From: Dimorphilus gyrociliatus
Lineage: Eukaryota; Annelida; Polychaeta; Dinophilidae
Length of the DNA: 64,000 nucleotides
NCBI GenBank assembly: GCA_904063045.1
Contig: CAJFCJ010000018.1
Location: 682,001 to 746,000 of the forward strand
Reading direction: 5' to 3'
Program-made: the position numbers and the translations under genes
Notes under the pieces: model-generated
Databases searched by the model: none
Seen by the model: only the letters and a program-made list of their open reading frames with translations
What the model was told of the DNA's origin: nothing
Part shown: positions 23,408 through 35,000 of the stretch, one piece after another
Position numbering within the stretch: the first letter of the stretch is position 1
Layout: each line of letters begins with the position of its first letter

Positions 23408-25751
23408 ATGGAAGTTCTCGGTAATCAAGATAACATTGAAAGCTTAAGGAAGGACATATTAGATGTTGAAGAAGTGATTTCAGATTTAGTATCCCGAGTT
23501 GGGCCTGTGAAATTTCAATCTTGGAAATATCCTAACAAACATTCATTTGATGTCAACAGTAAAGAAATAGTGGACTTATATTCTTACGATTCGGATGATG
23601 AAGAAACTAACCAACTAGCACACATAATTCTTTTCGAACTGTTAATTGATAGGTTTTTATTCGTTGTCCAGTTATCTACTTTTTTAATAGAGAAACAAGC
23701 TTCGTTGTCAAGTGATAGTACTATAGGTCTGTCAGTGAAAAAATTTTCATCTACATTAATCAAGTCGTCTAGAGCTATGACTTCGGCAAGTAACAGAAGT
23801 TCAAATAAGGCAAGAATTTCAAGCGCAACAGAAAGGGAAACTAGGCCTACCACATCTCATACATCTCGAGCCTCAACTGTGTTGGCAGTTCCACTTGGAA
23901 GAGATGAATATAATAAAGCCATACAAACTATAGAAACAGAGTTTGTTCCGTGTGAGGAATGTTTCAAAGTTCAAAGTTACCTAAAAAAATTAGCTTATTC
24001 GTTAATTGGAGTTTGCAAGGAAACGTCTATACCTAGTTCTATGGAAGATCACGTGGCAAAAGTAGAGGTTTGATTTATTTTTAGTATTGTACTTTTTAAA
24101 TATTTTGAAATTCTTACATATTTAGGAACTACCTTGGTTAACGTCATCTGATATAAGCCGGTGGATATCTGAACAAAATAAGGACGTCTCTAGAATATGT
24201 AAACAAATAACAAGTCTTTCTTCAAAAATTCCGCCTCTAGAAAAAAAAATTGAGCTGCTTGAGCGCGATTTAAAGAATGAACGGGAAAAATATGATAGAG
24301 AGACTAAGAAGTTAAAAAAAGAACTTAACGAAACAAAAACAACTTGTCGAGGATGGAGAGATCGGGTTGAAGATTTAAAAAAATCTTTGACCGATTCGGA
24401 AGCTAAAGTAAAAGAGCAACATGAAGAGATAAAAAGCTTTCTGGAAAAGCAGAATATCTATGATTCACTAGAAGACTCGGTTATGGAAACAAAAAAGGAA
24501 ATGGAGATCCTAAAGGATCAACTGGAAGTGACCAAGGGAGATAATAATGAATTACAGAAATCTCTTTCAAAGCTCGAAGACGAGCTGCGGAACACTATAA
24601 AAGAAAATAATATGTTAAAAGACGACTTAGAATCGGCAATTAAAATAAAGGAAGTATTCAAAACCAAACAATCTGGTCTTTTATCAGATATTGAAGAAAT
24701 CGCCGACGAAAACGGGAACTTGAGGAAAAAGTTAGCACAGCTGGAAAAAAACTATGAGGAAAAATTGAAGGGTATTAAACGAGACATCGACACAGAGGAG
24801 CGACTTCAACAATTAAAGAGAGAACTGGAAAGAAGGCATGACAGAGAAATGAGTAGAGTTGAGAGGGAAAATGACGAATTGATTAGAAAAAGTCGAGAGT
24901 TAGAAGAAAAGTTAAAGACAATTGTCAAGTATCCGGAGACGGCTCCGCCACCGCCTTCTTCTGATGGCAACCAAAAGACTGATATCATTACAGATATGAA
25001 GAAACAGATCGACGCCAACAGCTTGAGAATCGAAACTCTCAGGGACGAAAACCAGCGGCTCGAACAATCTGTTGGTAGGATATCGAAGGCTATGGAACCA
25101 TCGTTTCAAGAGCGAGGTAAAACGTATACCAAAGAGAGTAATGAAAAACAATATGACCTGCTTAAAATCGACGACAGAGCAAGTACATTTCACTCTGATA
25201 CTGACCGATATGACTTTGACAATATGACCGCAATGGAGGAAAAGAAAGAACTTTCAAGGTGGGCAGAAAACGCCTTTCCAAAAGAACTACGAGATATTTC
25301 TTATACTGGTAAGAAAGATCACGTAGAAAGGAGAAAGAGCGATGACTTTCCTAATGAAGAGGGTAAAGTAAGACTTTGGGATAGGGATAATACTTCTACG
25401 AAAAGAGCAAGCTCGGCAAAGAAAATGCCAACAATTACGCCGAAGATTGACAATCCAAAGCCGCCTGTAAGAGATGGATTTAATCCAAGTCTTGCAGCCT
25501 ATACTAAACTTAAGAACGCGGCTGGGACGAAAAAAGCTTTCGGTAAGAATTGTTTGAATGTCATCAATTTTTCCATAGGCACTAAAGAAAAAGGCCTAGG
25601 CTTGCATGACGTATCTTACAGTAGAAAACGTGCAACGTTGTCTAACGGAAATTATCTTTTTTCAGAAGCAACTAACTGTCAGAAATGTGGTAGAAGTTTC
25701 TCTACAGTATCGGCCAAGGAATTACATTATCTCAATTGTAGAAAACGATAG
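23408..25751 (+). CDS. CCDC157: CCDC157-like coiled-coil protein
   Basis: Three exons (23408-24067, 24126-25542, 25579-25751) give 749 residues; the last intron is only 36 nt and its retention would keep the frame. The N-terminal domain matches CCDC157: IESLRKDILDVEEVISDLVS, VGPVKFQSWKYP, LAHIILFELLIDR and IGLSVKKF, followed by the VPCEEC / SIPSSMEDHV region and WLTSSDISRWISEQNKD. Residues about 250-520 are a continuous coiled coil. A C-terminal zinc-finger-like C-Q-K-C...H-Y-L-N-C motif ends the protein. CCDC157 is needed for acrosome formation and Golgi-linked secretory transport in vertebrates, so a sperm or Golgi role is plausible but inferred. The C-terminal zinc motif is a feature I cannot confirm for the vertebrate protein. 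Confidence 0.85.
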
Positions 25752-25811
25752 ACCAACGTGGTAGCATAACGTTCACAATTAAATATCTATATCAAGTCCG
25801 TCCATTTTTTC

Positions 25812-25817
25812 AATAAA
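25812..25817 (+). terminator. Polyadenylation signal of CCDC157
   Basis: AATAAA 60 nt after the stop codon. The facing RPL41 gene ends at 25968; TTTATT near 25837 would be its minus-strand signal, so the two 3' ends nearly touch. Confidence 0.5.
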
Positions 25818-25967
25818 TTTTCATAAATGTAACGTTTATTAAGGTTACGGATAAATACCATGCGCGAGCATGATGTAACTTGAATACATTCGTCAAATTA
25901 ATCAAACAACGGTTCTTGCGTTAAGCTTTAGAGGCCATTATCGCTCCGCACATGGAATTTTCTGAAT

Positions 25968-26166
25968 TTACTTGGACCTGTTGTACAGAAATTCGTTGTT
26001 AAAAAATACAGGAATTATTTAGCTATTCGCTCATTTACCTGGCACGCATCTTCCTCCTCTTTCTCTTTAGACGTCGCATGCGCTTCTTACGCCACTAAAA
26101 AAAGAATCACTATATTGCTAAAGAAATCAAGAAATTTACGATGAAAGCACATACCTTAGCCCTCAT
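25968..26166 (-). CDS. RPL41: Ribosomal protein L41 (eL41)
   Basis: Three exons read leftwards: 26155-26166 (12 nt), 26039-26094 (56 nt), 25968-25977 (10 nt). They encode exactly the 25-residue eL41: M-R-A-K, then WRKKRMRRLKRKRRKMRA, then R-S-K and stop. Only one or two residues differ from the near-universal sequence. eL41 is a single basic helix that sits at the bridge between ribosomal subunits. All junctions are GT-AG (AAG/gtatgt...ttttag/TGG and AG/gtaaat...caacag/G). The gene is easily missed because no exon exceeds 56 nt. It is divergent from TAF5 with about 200 bp between the start codons, and convergent with CCDC157. Confidence 0.97.
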
Positions 26167-26366
26167 TCTTCAAATATAGTTATATTATGTATCGAATTTG
26201 TAAAATTCGAAAAGTTTTACTGCTAAATCACCCAATTAAGTGTGATTTTTTCAGATGTGAAGGTGCGGCGATCCTTCTCGTTCAATGCCGTACCGGAAAA
26301 GGAAGCATGCTACCAAGCGAAATTCGAAAGTCAAAACGAGGCAAATCCGAAACGGATTTTTCCAAC
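26167..26366. promoter_or_regulatory. Bidirectional promoter of RPL41 and TAF5
   Basis: Only 200 bp separate two divergent start codons, so both core promoters must lie here or in the adjoining exons. The TAF5 ATG itself lies in AACATGGCGGC, which resembles a YY1-type initiator-overlapping element. No TATA box was seen for either gene. Confidence 0.5.
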
Positions 26367-28884
26367 ATGGCGGCTGTTGTCAAAACGGGGCCAAATACCG
26401 AAATTTCTAACGACAAAAAGGCCTTATTAGCTGTTTTGCAATATTTAAGGAAAAATAGTTTTACGGTGACTATTTGCAATTAAATTTTCTTACAAACTCG
26501 AACGTTAACGCTATTATTTCCATATTTCGTCTGCTGATTAGGGCGCTGAAGAACTTCTTCGTAAAGAGGCAAATTTACAGGAGGAAGATCTAACATCTGT
26601 ACAGGTAGAAGAAGCTGTAAAAGATGTAACAAAAGCTTTAGCTATATATCAACAGTTAGTTTGAAGTCAATTTCTATTATAAGTTTATAAATTCTTGATA
26701 TCTCTTCAAGTGCCGGCGAAACATCACGATACCAAAGTGCCTACAATGATTTACTGTCTTTCATTGATAGCCAGTTAGACGCTCACAAGGTAAACTTTTA
26801 TTGAATGCATTCCTTAAATTTTAAATAATTTATTAGAGCCCGACTAATTTAAATTACAATCTTTTAAAGGTAGAACTGACGACCCTGCTGTATCCGGCAT
26901 TTGTTCATATGTATCTTATGTTGGTTTACAATGAGCACTATCCTGAAGGTAACTCTTAATTTTCTCATATAGATCATGAATACAGTGAAATTCTTTACAC
27001 TTTAGCAAGGGACTTTTTCGATCATTTCCATGATAAACAAGAACATTATTATGAGGAAGACATTATCAAATTATCTACCATTCAGAAGAGAGAACATATG
27101 TTGTCCAGTCAACTTATGAATTCTTTTAGAATTAACAAATTCACAATTAGAATGTCTCGAGAATCTTACACCCATTTTAAACGATACCTGCAAGAGAAGA
27201 AACATGAACTATTATTGACAATAGTCCAAGAACATTTTTTAGTAGATGGTAATTATTAACTTTTCATGTTATAGCTTCGTTAACGTATACAACATTTCTA
27301 GTTTTCGAGGGTCGACCACGAACAAGACAACAGATTGTATCAACAGCTGGAGGGTTTATTGGAGAGGCTGAAAAAAATTCCAACAAGTTAAAGGTCTACT
27401 ACGGTCTTCTTAGGGAACCTGATTTAAATGTAAATTTTGACGTGGAGGAAGAAGTTGGGGAGGGCGATGGAGATAAACCGAAGAAGAAAAAACCTAAAAA
27501 AGATGCTGCTTTTCTTCGAAAAACAAAAGCAGATCCTAATGCTCCATCTAATACTCGCATTCCTTTACCCGAAATGTAATATTTTTTCTTTTAATAACTT
27601 TCATTTGATAAGAGTGAACTTTTAAATTCAGAACGGACAATGATAAAGTGGAAAAAGTGAAGATTTTAAAAGATTTCGCGAAAAGGGTTATTATTGGGCC
27701 AGACAATCCACCATCAGTGTGTTTCTATACGTTTACTAACTCCTCTTTAGGGTATGTAAATATTTTTTAAGTTTTTAAGCCTAGATAATTTCATTTATTT
27801 ATTTTTTTCAATTAGAGCTACCTCTGCCTGTTATAGCGATGATAGTACCTTGTTAGCGGCTTCTTTCAATGACTCTAATATCAGAATTTGGAGTATTACT
27901 CGAAATTTATTAACTGCCATAAAGTTACCATCTGAACTAGAAATCCTAGACCGTGATGCCGATGACATACAACAAAAAATGATGGATGAGACAACGGGAA
28001 AAGAGAGACGAGTCTTGAAAGGTCATACGAAAGCTGTATATGCTTGCACTTTTAGCCCCGACGCCCAATATTTAATAAGTTGCAGTGCAGACTCTTCAAG
28101 TAAATTGAAATGCTTAAATTTTTACAAAACATAAAGTCTTTTTGTTTTTAGTCAGACTATGGAGTACGAAAACGTGGACTTGCCTAGTTTCTTATCAAGG
28201 TCATAATTATCCAGTATGGGACGTTAAGTTTAGTAAACATGGCCATTATTTTGTCTCTGGGAGTGCTGATAAAACAGCACGTTTGTGGTCAACAGACCAT
28301 TACCAACCTTTAAGAATTTTTGCAGGGCATTTATCGGATGTTGATGTTGGTTTACTAGTCTAGCTAGTTTCTTGATAATGTTCGGTTTTCTTTTTCAGTG
28401 CGTCCAATTTCATCCTAATTCCAACTATATAGCTACTGGTTCTTCAGACAGAACGATACGGTTGTGGGATGTTCATAATGGTGCCTGTGTAAGAATTTTG
28501 ACAGGGCATAAAGGTCCAATTCAAACTTTATGCTTCTCTGTTGATGGTCGCTATTTAACGTCAGCTGGCAGTGATAAAAATATTCTACTCTGGGATTTAG
28601 CCAATGGCGACTTAGTTACTCAGTTAACGGGACATTCAGATGTAATATATACTCTGGGTTTCAGCCGGGATGGTGGAACGTTAGCGTCTGGCGGATTAGA
28701 CAATACAGTGAGAATCTGGGATTTGAATAGGATTTTCGAAGAACAAGAGGCTGGAGAGTCTGTTTCTACAACGTCAACAGGATATCAGTTGAAATGCTAT
28801 CGAACGAAGAATACCCCTGTGTTAAATGTTCATTTTACAAGAAAGAACTTACTGTTAGCGACTGGAACATTTGAAAGTAGTTAA
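26367..28884 (+). CDS. TAF5: TAF5, TFIID subunit with WD40 propeller
   Basis: Ten exons (26367-26465, 26542-26654, 26711-26789, 26870-26948, 27006-27248, 27302-27575, 27632-27751, 27816-28099, 28152-28345, 28399-28884) give 656 residues. LisH motif near residues 10-45 (LLAVLQYLRKNSF), TAF5 NTD2 (about 70-210; YQSAYNDLLSFIDSQLD, LYPAFVHMYL, FTIRMSRESYTHFKRYLQ), a K-rich linker (KKKKPKK, then NTRIPLPE) and at least six WD repeats plus a closing strand (about 305-656). YKGHNYPVWD-like and TDHYQPLRIFAGHLSDV segments are diagnostic of TAF5 rather than TAF5L. It is part of the TFIID core scaffold in the nucleus. The start is the ATG in AACATGG; an in-frame upstream ATG at 26187 would add 60 residues without family support. 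Confidence 0.96.
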
Positions 28885-28910
28885 ATTTAAAAAAACTGTA
28901 ACTGCTTTTT

Positions 28911-29064
28911 TTTATTACGTGTTATACATAAAAATTAATCACACTGTATCTGGGATGGAATAATTATTTGGCGTGCAGAGACAAATAAGTAAAATACAAT
29001 ATTAATAATACTCTGGTATACAGCAGTATAAGGCGTAGCGTATCACAGCACTAAAGTTAATAAA
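28911..29064. terminator. Crossing polyadenylation signals of TAF5 and DNAH7
   Basis: Plus-strand AATAAA at 29059-29064 lies 175 nt after the TAF5 stop and 8 nt before the DNAH7 stop. TTTATT at 28911-28916, AATAAA on the minus strand, lies 27 nt beyond the TAF5 stop. If both are used, the two 3' UTRs overlap antisense across most of this interval. Confidence 0.45.
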
Positions 29065-29071
29065 TTTATAT

Positions 29072-32000
29072 TTAATTGTCCAATTGACATAATAAAGCGA
29101 CGCCACGTCCAATCCAATGCTCAGGTGGTTTATCAGATGGTATCATCATTCCTATAACAAAGTTGGTAGAATGACCAGTTGTCGATAACACTCCTCTTCT
29201 TTCACTTGTTTTGTAAACAGGACATTTATAACTTGGACGTTCTGGTATATCCGAACGTTTCGCTGGGATGATATGTATAGTCGGCATTGTATCCCAAAGC
29301 ACCTTTGGATGACTTTCATTTAATTTCTTTGTTATTCTATCCCATCTTGCTCCGTCAACAAAAAGTCCTTTAATGTAGGCTCCGTCTTCGGGAGCTGTTT
29401 TATAATCTTTATCATCCAATACATCGTAATCAAAGCCTAGTAAATCTATAGGGATAGTGTATTTTCGAGCAAAATTCTGCTGGACGCCAGTCAAGAATGC
29501 TTGTGTAAAGAAAAAGCCAGAAACCCAGAAAACTGGGGGAGCGTTATTATCATACCAATCTTGTAAAAATTGAAGCCTGGCTAAAAAGTCGTTTACGTAT
29601 GATCCAAGAGGTTTCAGAGATGGATAAGATTTCTTCATCCACATTCCAGGAATTCTACCTTTCAAAACTGAAAGGACTACTTCTTCCAAATCGGAGGACA
29701 TGACAACTAGACCCTTTATGGCTTTTCGAACGTTTTGAAGAGACGAGCGGATTGTTGAGAGGAGCTTATTAAATCTAACCATTTCTTGAACAAGAACAGT
29801 ATTCATTGACTGTTTATAAGATGTAGGGAACTTTCTCAAAGCTGACTCTGTATCGAAATCCTTGGGAAGTTTCTTCAGTATATCCTCAGCAACTTCATCC
29901 ACAACTTCATCAGTACTCTTGCCGCCAGAACTGCTTGAAGCTTTAGCCTATAACGATGGAAATAAAAAATTTAAAAATGAACTAGTAAAATCTATATTAT
30001 TTATTGAAAAACAGTTTCATCTGATATCTTGTTCAATGTCACTATTTTTTCATGTTTTTTTTAATTAATTAAATGATATCAAGAGGAAACTGTAGTTTTT
30101 GTTTAAAAAAAGACCATCAAAAGAGGTAAGTTTAATGATCTAAAATTTTGTTAATAGAGAAGCATTTGTTAATGGAAGATAAGCTGTACTAAACTTACTC
30201 TATTATTTTCGTATACAATTATATAATTTTTAAAATAACGTTATCTATTGTTAGTTAGTATTTAAAATTGGCCTTTGGATAGGTGAAAAAAGTATTTGAA
30301 GGCTAAAATAATTAGAGGAATCTTCATGCATTTAAAGGGCAAGCATCATTATTGAGAAGAGATCATAATTAAAAATGAAATGGAATAGTTATATATAACA
30401 TGGTAAAATAAATATTTTATCGTAGTAAGATAGTCATTAAATATGATTGAACAATCATTAACTATAATTCTTACCCTTTTCTGTAAGAAAAAAGGAAAAA
30501 CAAATCAAAACAAAAATATAAATGATGCAAAACATGGATTGTAAACATTTTCGTAGCCATTTAGTAGTAACCGTTCATTGAATAAAAGAGAATTGTTTTT
30601 GCATGCTTTAAAATTTTTCCTATTCATTCGTCGTTAGTAAAAAAATTGCATATTAACACAGAATTTTCTCCATTATCACAAGAGATTGAGAATAGTCAAT
30701 TCTTTCTTATGATTTCGTAATATTGGAGAAATATTTATAAATTCAATTGTTTTGCTGTGTTTTTTTTTTTTAACATGCCTCAGTACAGAAAATATAAAAC
30801 ATGTATAAATTGAATGCTTGAACAATATTTATCATGCTCCTTACCGCAATATCAGCCTTTAATTTGGAGAATTTAAGAATATTTTAATTACTAATTTTTA
30901 TGTTTCAACGCTTAAATGTCTCAACTCTTAAATATTTTTTGTTACGTTATGTAACGGGATCTCTGTAAATCCTTTAATAATTAATCAAACGAAGCTGGTG
31001 CGCTTTCACTCCAAACAAGCGTGTTTATATAAATTTTAATAGAAAGTTTTTCTATCTTACCTGTGTTAATAAGATATTATCAAATAATAGTCTTGTTTCA
31101 TTTTGATCCTTTGTAATATCTGCATTGCCGTGCATCCCAAATACTTCAGGCGAAGGGTTCAAGGGAAGTGTCTTTGTATATTCTATGTAGCTATCATAGT
31201 CTCCATCTGCTGGAACATAATATAGACCTGAATTGTCGAAGCAATATTTCTCTTTCTCTACAAGGTCGATAGTATAGAATTTTTTAAGTAAAGTTAGTAA
31301 AGTTCTTCTATCCCAATCGTCAGTAACACGACCACCGTAATTACATTCTCCCTGGAAAATGGTTTCAGTATAATTTAAATTATCGAACAAGTTTTAAAAG
31401 ATTACCGTTAGATATCTTAATGCATCATACTGCACATCGTCGTATTGATTTAAAAACATGTGCAACTGTTGAACACTAATTCTTAAATCTGTTTCATTGT
31501 ATTCGTATGGTATATTCCAGCCAAGAGGTCCAAACTTTCTTCTTTCTTGAATGAGAGCATGAAAGAAGCATAAGCCGTATAACATTCTCTTCCAAGCAGA
31601 TTGTTGGGTACAGGTACTAAAGAATTCTGGATCGGAAATGGGATCGCTCAAATACGATCTAACGATATTAAATCTTAGTCCTTTCGGTGGTTCGTTTGTC
31701 ATTTTTACACCATTTTGCAATATTGAAACGGGAAACTGTTCGGAAGGGTATGATGTCAGCCACAACCTGAAATCAGGGTGAGTTCTATCTGCCGATAATT
31801 CTTCACACACTTTTTCCAAGGTTGGCATCCAGCTAGCGGCAAGATGACAATTTTGCAGAACAACCCATGTACCTTCTTTTGTACCTTTTTCTATCATTTT
31901 GAGAGCGATTGGTCCCTGACCTTGGCCAAGTGATAATGAATCAAACTTTGCGCCACCGAAACCCATATCGTCAGCGAACTTTAGCAGAGCATTTACAGGA

Positions 32001-35000
32001 TCAGCTCCCGGAGACAGTACAAATAGTAGAGGACTAATACATGTAGAATCATTGTAAGACTTCGGCAAATCAAAGGGAGGTGGTTCAATGTATTTTTTAC
32101 CAATGTTACTTGTTACAAAATCCTGAACTGCAGGTACAATTTTGTCTGGTCGCAGACAGCGCAAAACTAACATTTTCTGAAATTTTCCTAATTTCTCTTG
32201 AAATTCACCAGGAAGATCATGATTCTGGGGATCGACACTATCATAGAAACCCTTCCAGTCATCTTTATAAGTGATAAATTTGTGGCGAATAGTTTTGAAC
32301 TTGCTCAAATCATCCAGTCTGCAAATTTCATCCCAACCCGTGGAGGGTAACCATGCTGTTGGGTTTGTATGAGGATTCTCCAAACCGATTCCGCCTGTAA
32401 GTAAGAAGCGCCATTCTTCTTCATCAACCAATTTGTCGTGTTTTAAAATATTGACACAAAGTAAGAAAGAGAATAATAGTTTGTCTTTTTCAAATAAGGA
32501 ACGGCAAACATTAGAGTATAAGGAATATGTAAAGTGATCTTTCAAATTTGATAAACGCTTTTCCAAATCATCTGACTTTTCCGCGTTTTCAATTGACATT
32601 ATAAAGAGATTGATAAACCACGTTAAGGAATATTGATACATAGGATCGATGTTTGCCAAATCAGCAATTGAGAAGAATAAGATAGTTGAATGTACCGCAA
32701 TAGGTGTGTATCCCAATCTGGTAGAATCAATCTTCTTCTCCGTTTCTTCGGCGATTGCTTGTTTCTCGCTAATTTCGTTAGCTAGCACCTTGGACGAGGA
32801 AAGTACTTTAATAGCAGTTTCATCTTCCAAAATGTTTCCTTCTGATGCAGATAGAACTTGTAAAATTCTATCTTCAATTTCTTTAAGCTGTCTCTTATTT
32901 TCTGCTGATTGAACAATTAGTTGATTTTTCTCCTCTTCGAGTTCAGGTCTTTCTTTCGCTACCACAATACCCAGTAATTGATCTTGAAGACCTTCTGGAG
33001 TTATCATGAAATTTAACAATGTTACTTTCACAGCAGTTTCGGGTAGATAATGAGGATTTCTAAGTTTAGTTGTCATATAGAAACGGAAATCATGTGAATA
33101 TTCAATGACCGAGTCTCCCAATTTTATACAGATAGATCCACCTTGTTTAAAGGTTTGTTTAAGTAAAAGAGGTTCTAAAATAGGATCAATTTCTTCGCCA
33201 ATGTTTTCCATCAAAACAGGAGTACCAAATTGTATGCAATTTTCCAAAGTTCTCACGAAATCAGAATCTGACAGCTTTATTACGTGTAAATTATTTGTTC
33301 TTTCCATATTTTTTACCCATTTGTTTGCTTGGCCTTGTGGATCTATCATCAAAGGCCATCTTCGAGCATTTGAAATAATTATTCCATTATCTACTGAGAA
33401 TAAATCAGTTGGTAGACCATCAATGTTCCATTTTCTAATCTCAACTGGATTTCCTAATGTTGCTGCTAAGGAAAATTCTGCTGAACAAGGTATTTGTTTT
33501 TCCTTAACTGTCTCAATCCATTCATTCACTTGGTCTTGCCTGAATGCCGAAGTAAACGCTCCGAGATAAGCAATAACACCTGAAGACACCAAAACATCGC
33601 CAGTTAGGTTTTCATATTTTAGGCCAAGGTCTGAGGCAGCTTGAGACCATCTTTCCTTTTCTCCACCAAGTCCGCCAATGAGTTGTTCAGCTCTCTCTAA
33701 CTTCTTCTCGACAAGCTCTACTTGGTTCTCTAAATCGACTTTCTTCTGCTTATTAGCTTCCAGCTCTTCTTGAAGTTTTGCCAGTTTATCTTGAACTTCT
33801 TTCAAAGCAGCTCGTTTCTTATTAAGCGATCCCATAGCGACAGCTAGCTCGCCTTCAGCCTGCTTGAGAGCTTCTTTCTTAGGTGCAACAACTTTGGCTA
33901 CTTTGTCATACTTTTCGATGGCTAAAACCCATCGAGCCAAGCCTTCGGCGGCTGTTGAAGCAACTTTAATCTTTTCTGGATCAAAACTAGGATTGCTCGA
34001 ATATTTAGATCTAATCGTTTTCATAATAGATACGGGAATATTATCTTTATCAAAATTGATTAAACTTTCCAAAAACTTCATATCACCCATCATTCTCTTG
34101 GATGGACCCCAGTAATCTTCAATTTTCTTACCTGTTCCTGCAGGATCAGGAACTCTCTCTGGTTTTATTGCCTTGAGAATACACACTGCTTCTAGAACTA
34201 ATCTTACCAGTGCCGGAGGAGCCACAAAATTTCTTACAACTCCAATATCCTGAGAGGTAAGAGTGTTCAAGGCCTGAATAGCTGAGTTTAAGATAGGCAT
34301 TGCTTCTGCTAAATCAGCATCACATTCATCTTTGATGCTCTGAGCCGTCCCGGCCTGTTCATTTGCAACTGCCTCTTCAGCTTTGACAACTTTTTCAACT
34401 TTGGCAACTTCAATACTTTCTTTCTCTACTTTTACCATTGCTACGTCTACTTCCTCGGATGCATTCTTGAGTTGAGGTTGAAGTTTTTTCAATTCTTGTT
34501 TCATTACCGAAACTTGACTTGCAGCTGATGCTAGCTTTTCTAATCCTACTTGGTATCTTCGTCGAGCTTGGCTGACTTCACTAAAAAGATATAAAAGAAT
34601 TAAATTTTAAAGAATTTTATAATTAACAGTTTTCATTACTTAAACTTTTCTCATGCAACATAAATGCAGTGCGTACATTTGATGAAAAATAAATAGCGAC
34701 TCTTCGCGCTATTTATTTACTGAGACATGTAATTATGAACTGATTTATTTACTTACTCTAAATCGCTAAAAGGATGGAGAAGGTAAATGTTATAATAGTA
34801 GGAATATCTTTACTCTCTTTCACACTTAATAATCTTTCAGAACTTGTAGCATTTACTCATTAATATCATTTGAACTTACTGTCTTTTTTTGTCCAATAGG
34901 GTCTTAAATGTGGAGATTAACTCCAGATATGATGTAGGCGTAACGTAGTTGTGTCTTTCTAATTCATTAAAGAATCTCTCGGATAAAACTCGAGTTGACG

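Noticed and set aside
26187-26366. In-frame upstream extension of TAF5
   Set aside because: It adds 60 residues with no TAF5 similarity and would consume the whole bidirectional promoter; the ATG at 26367 has a better context.
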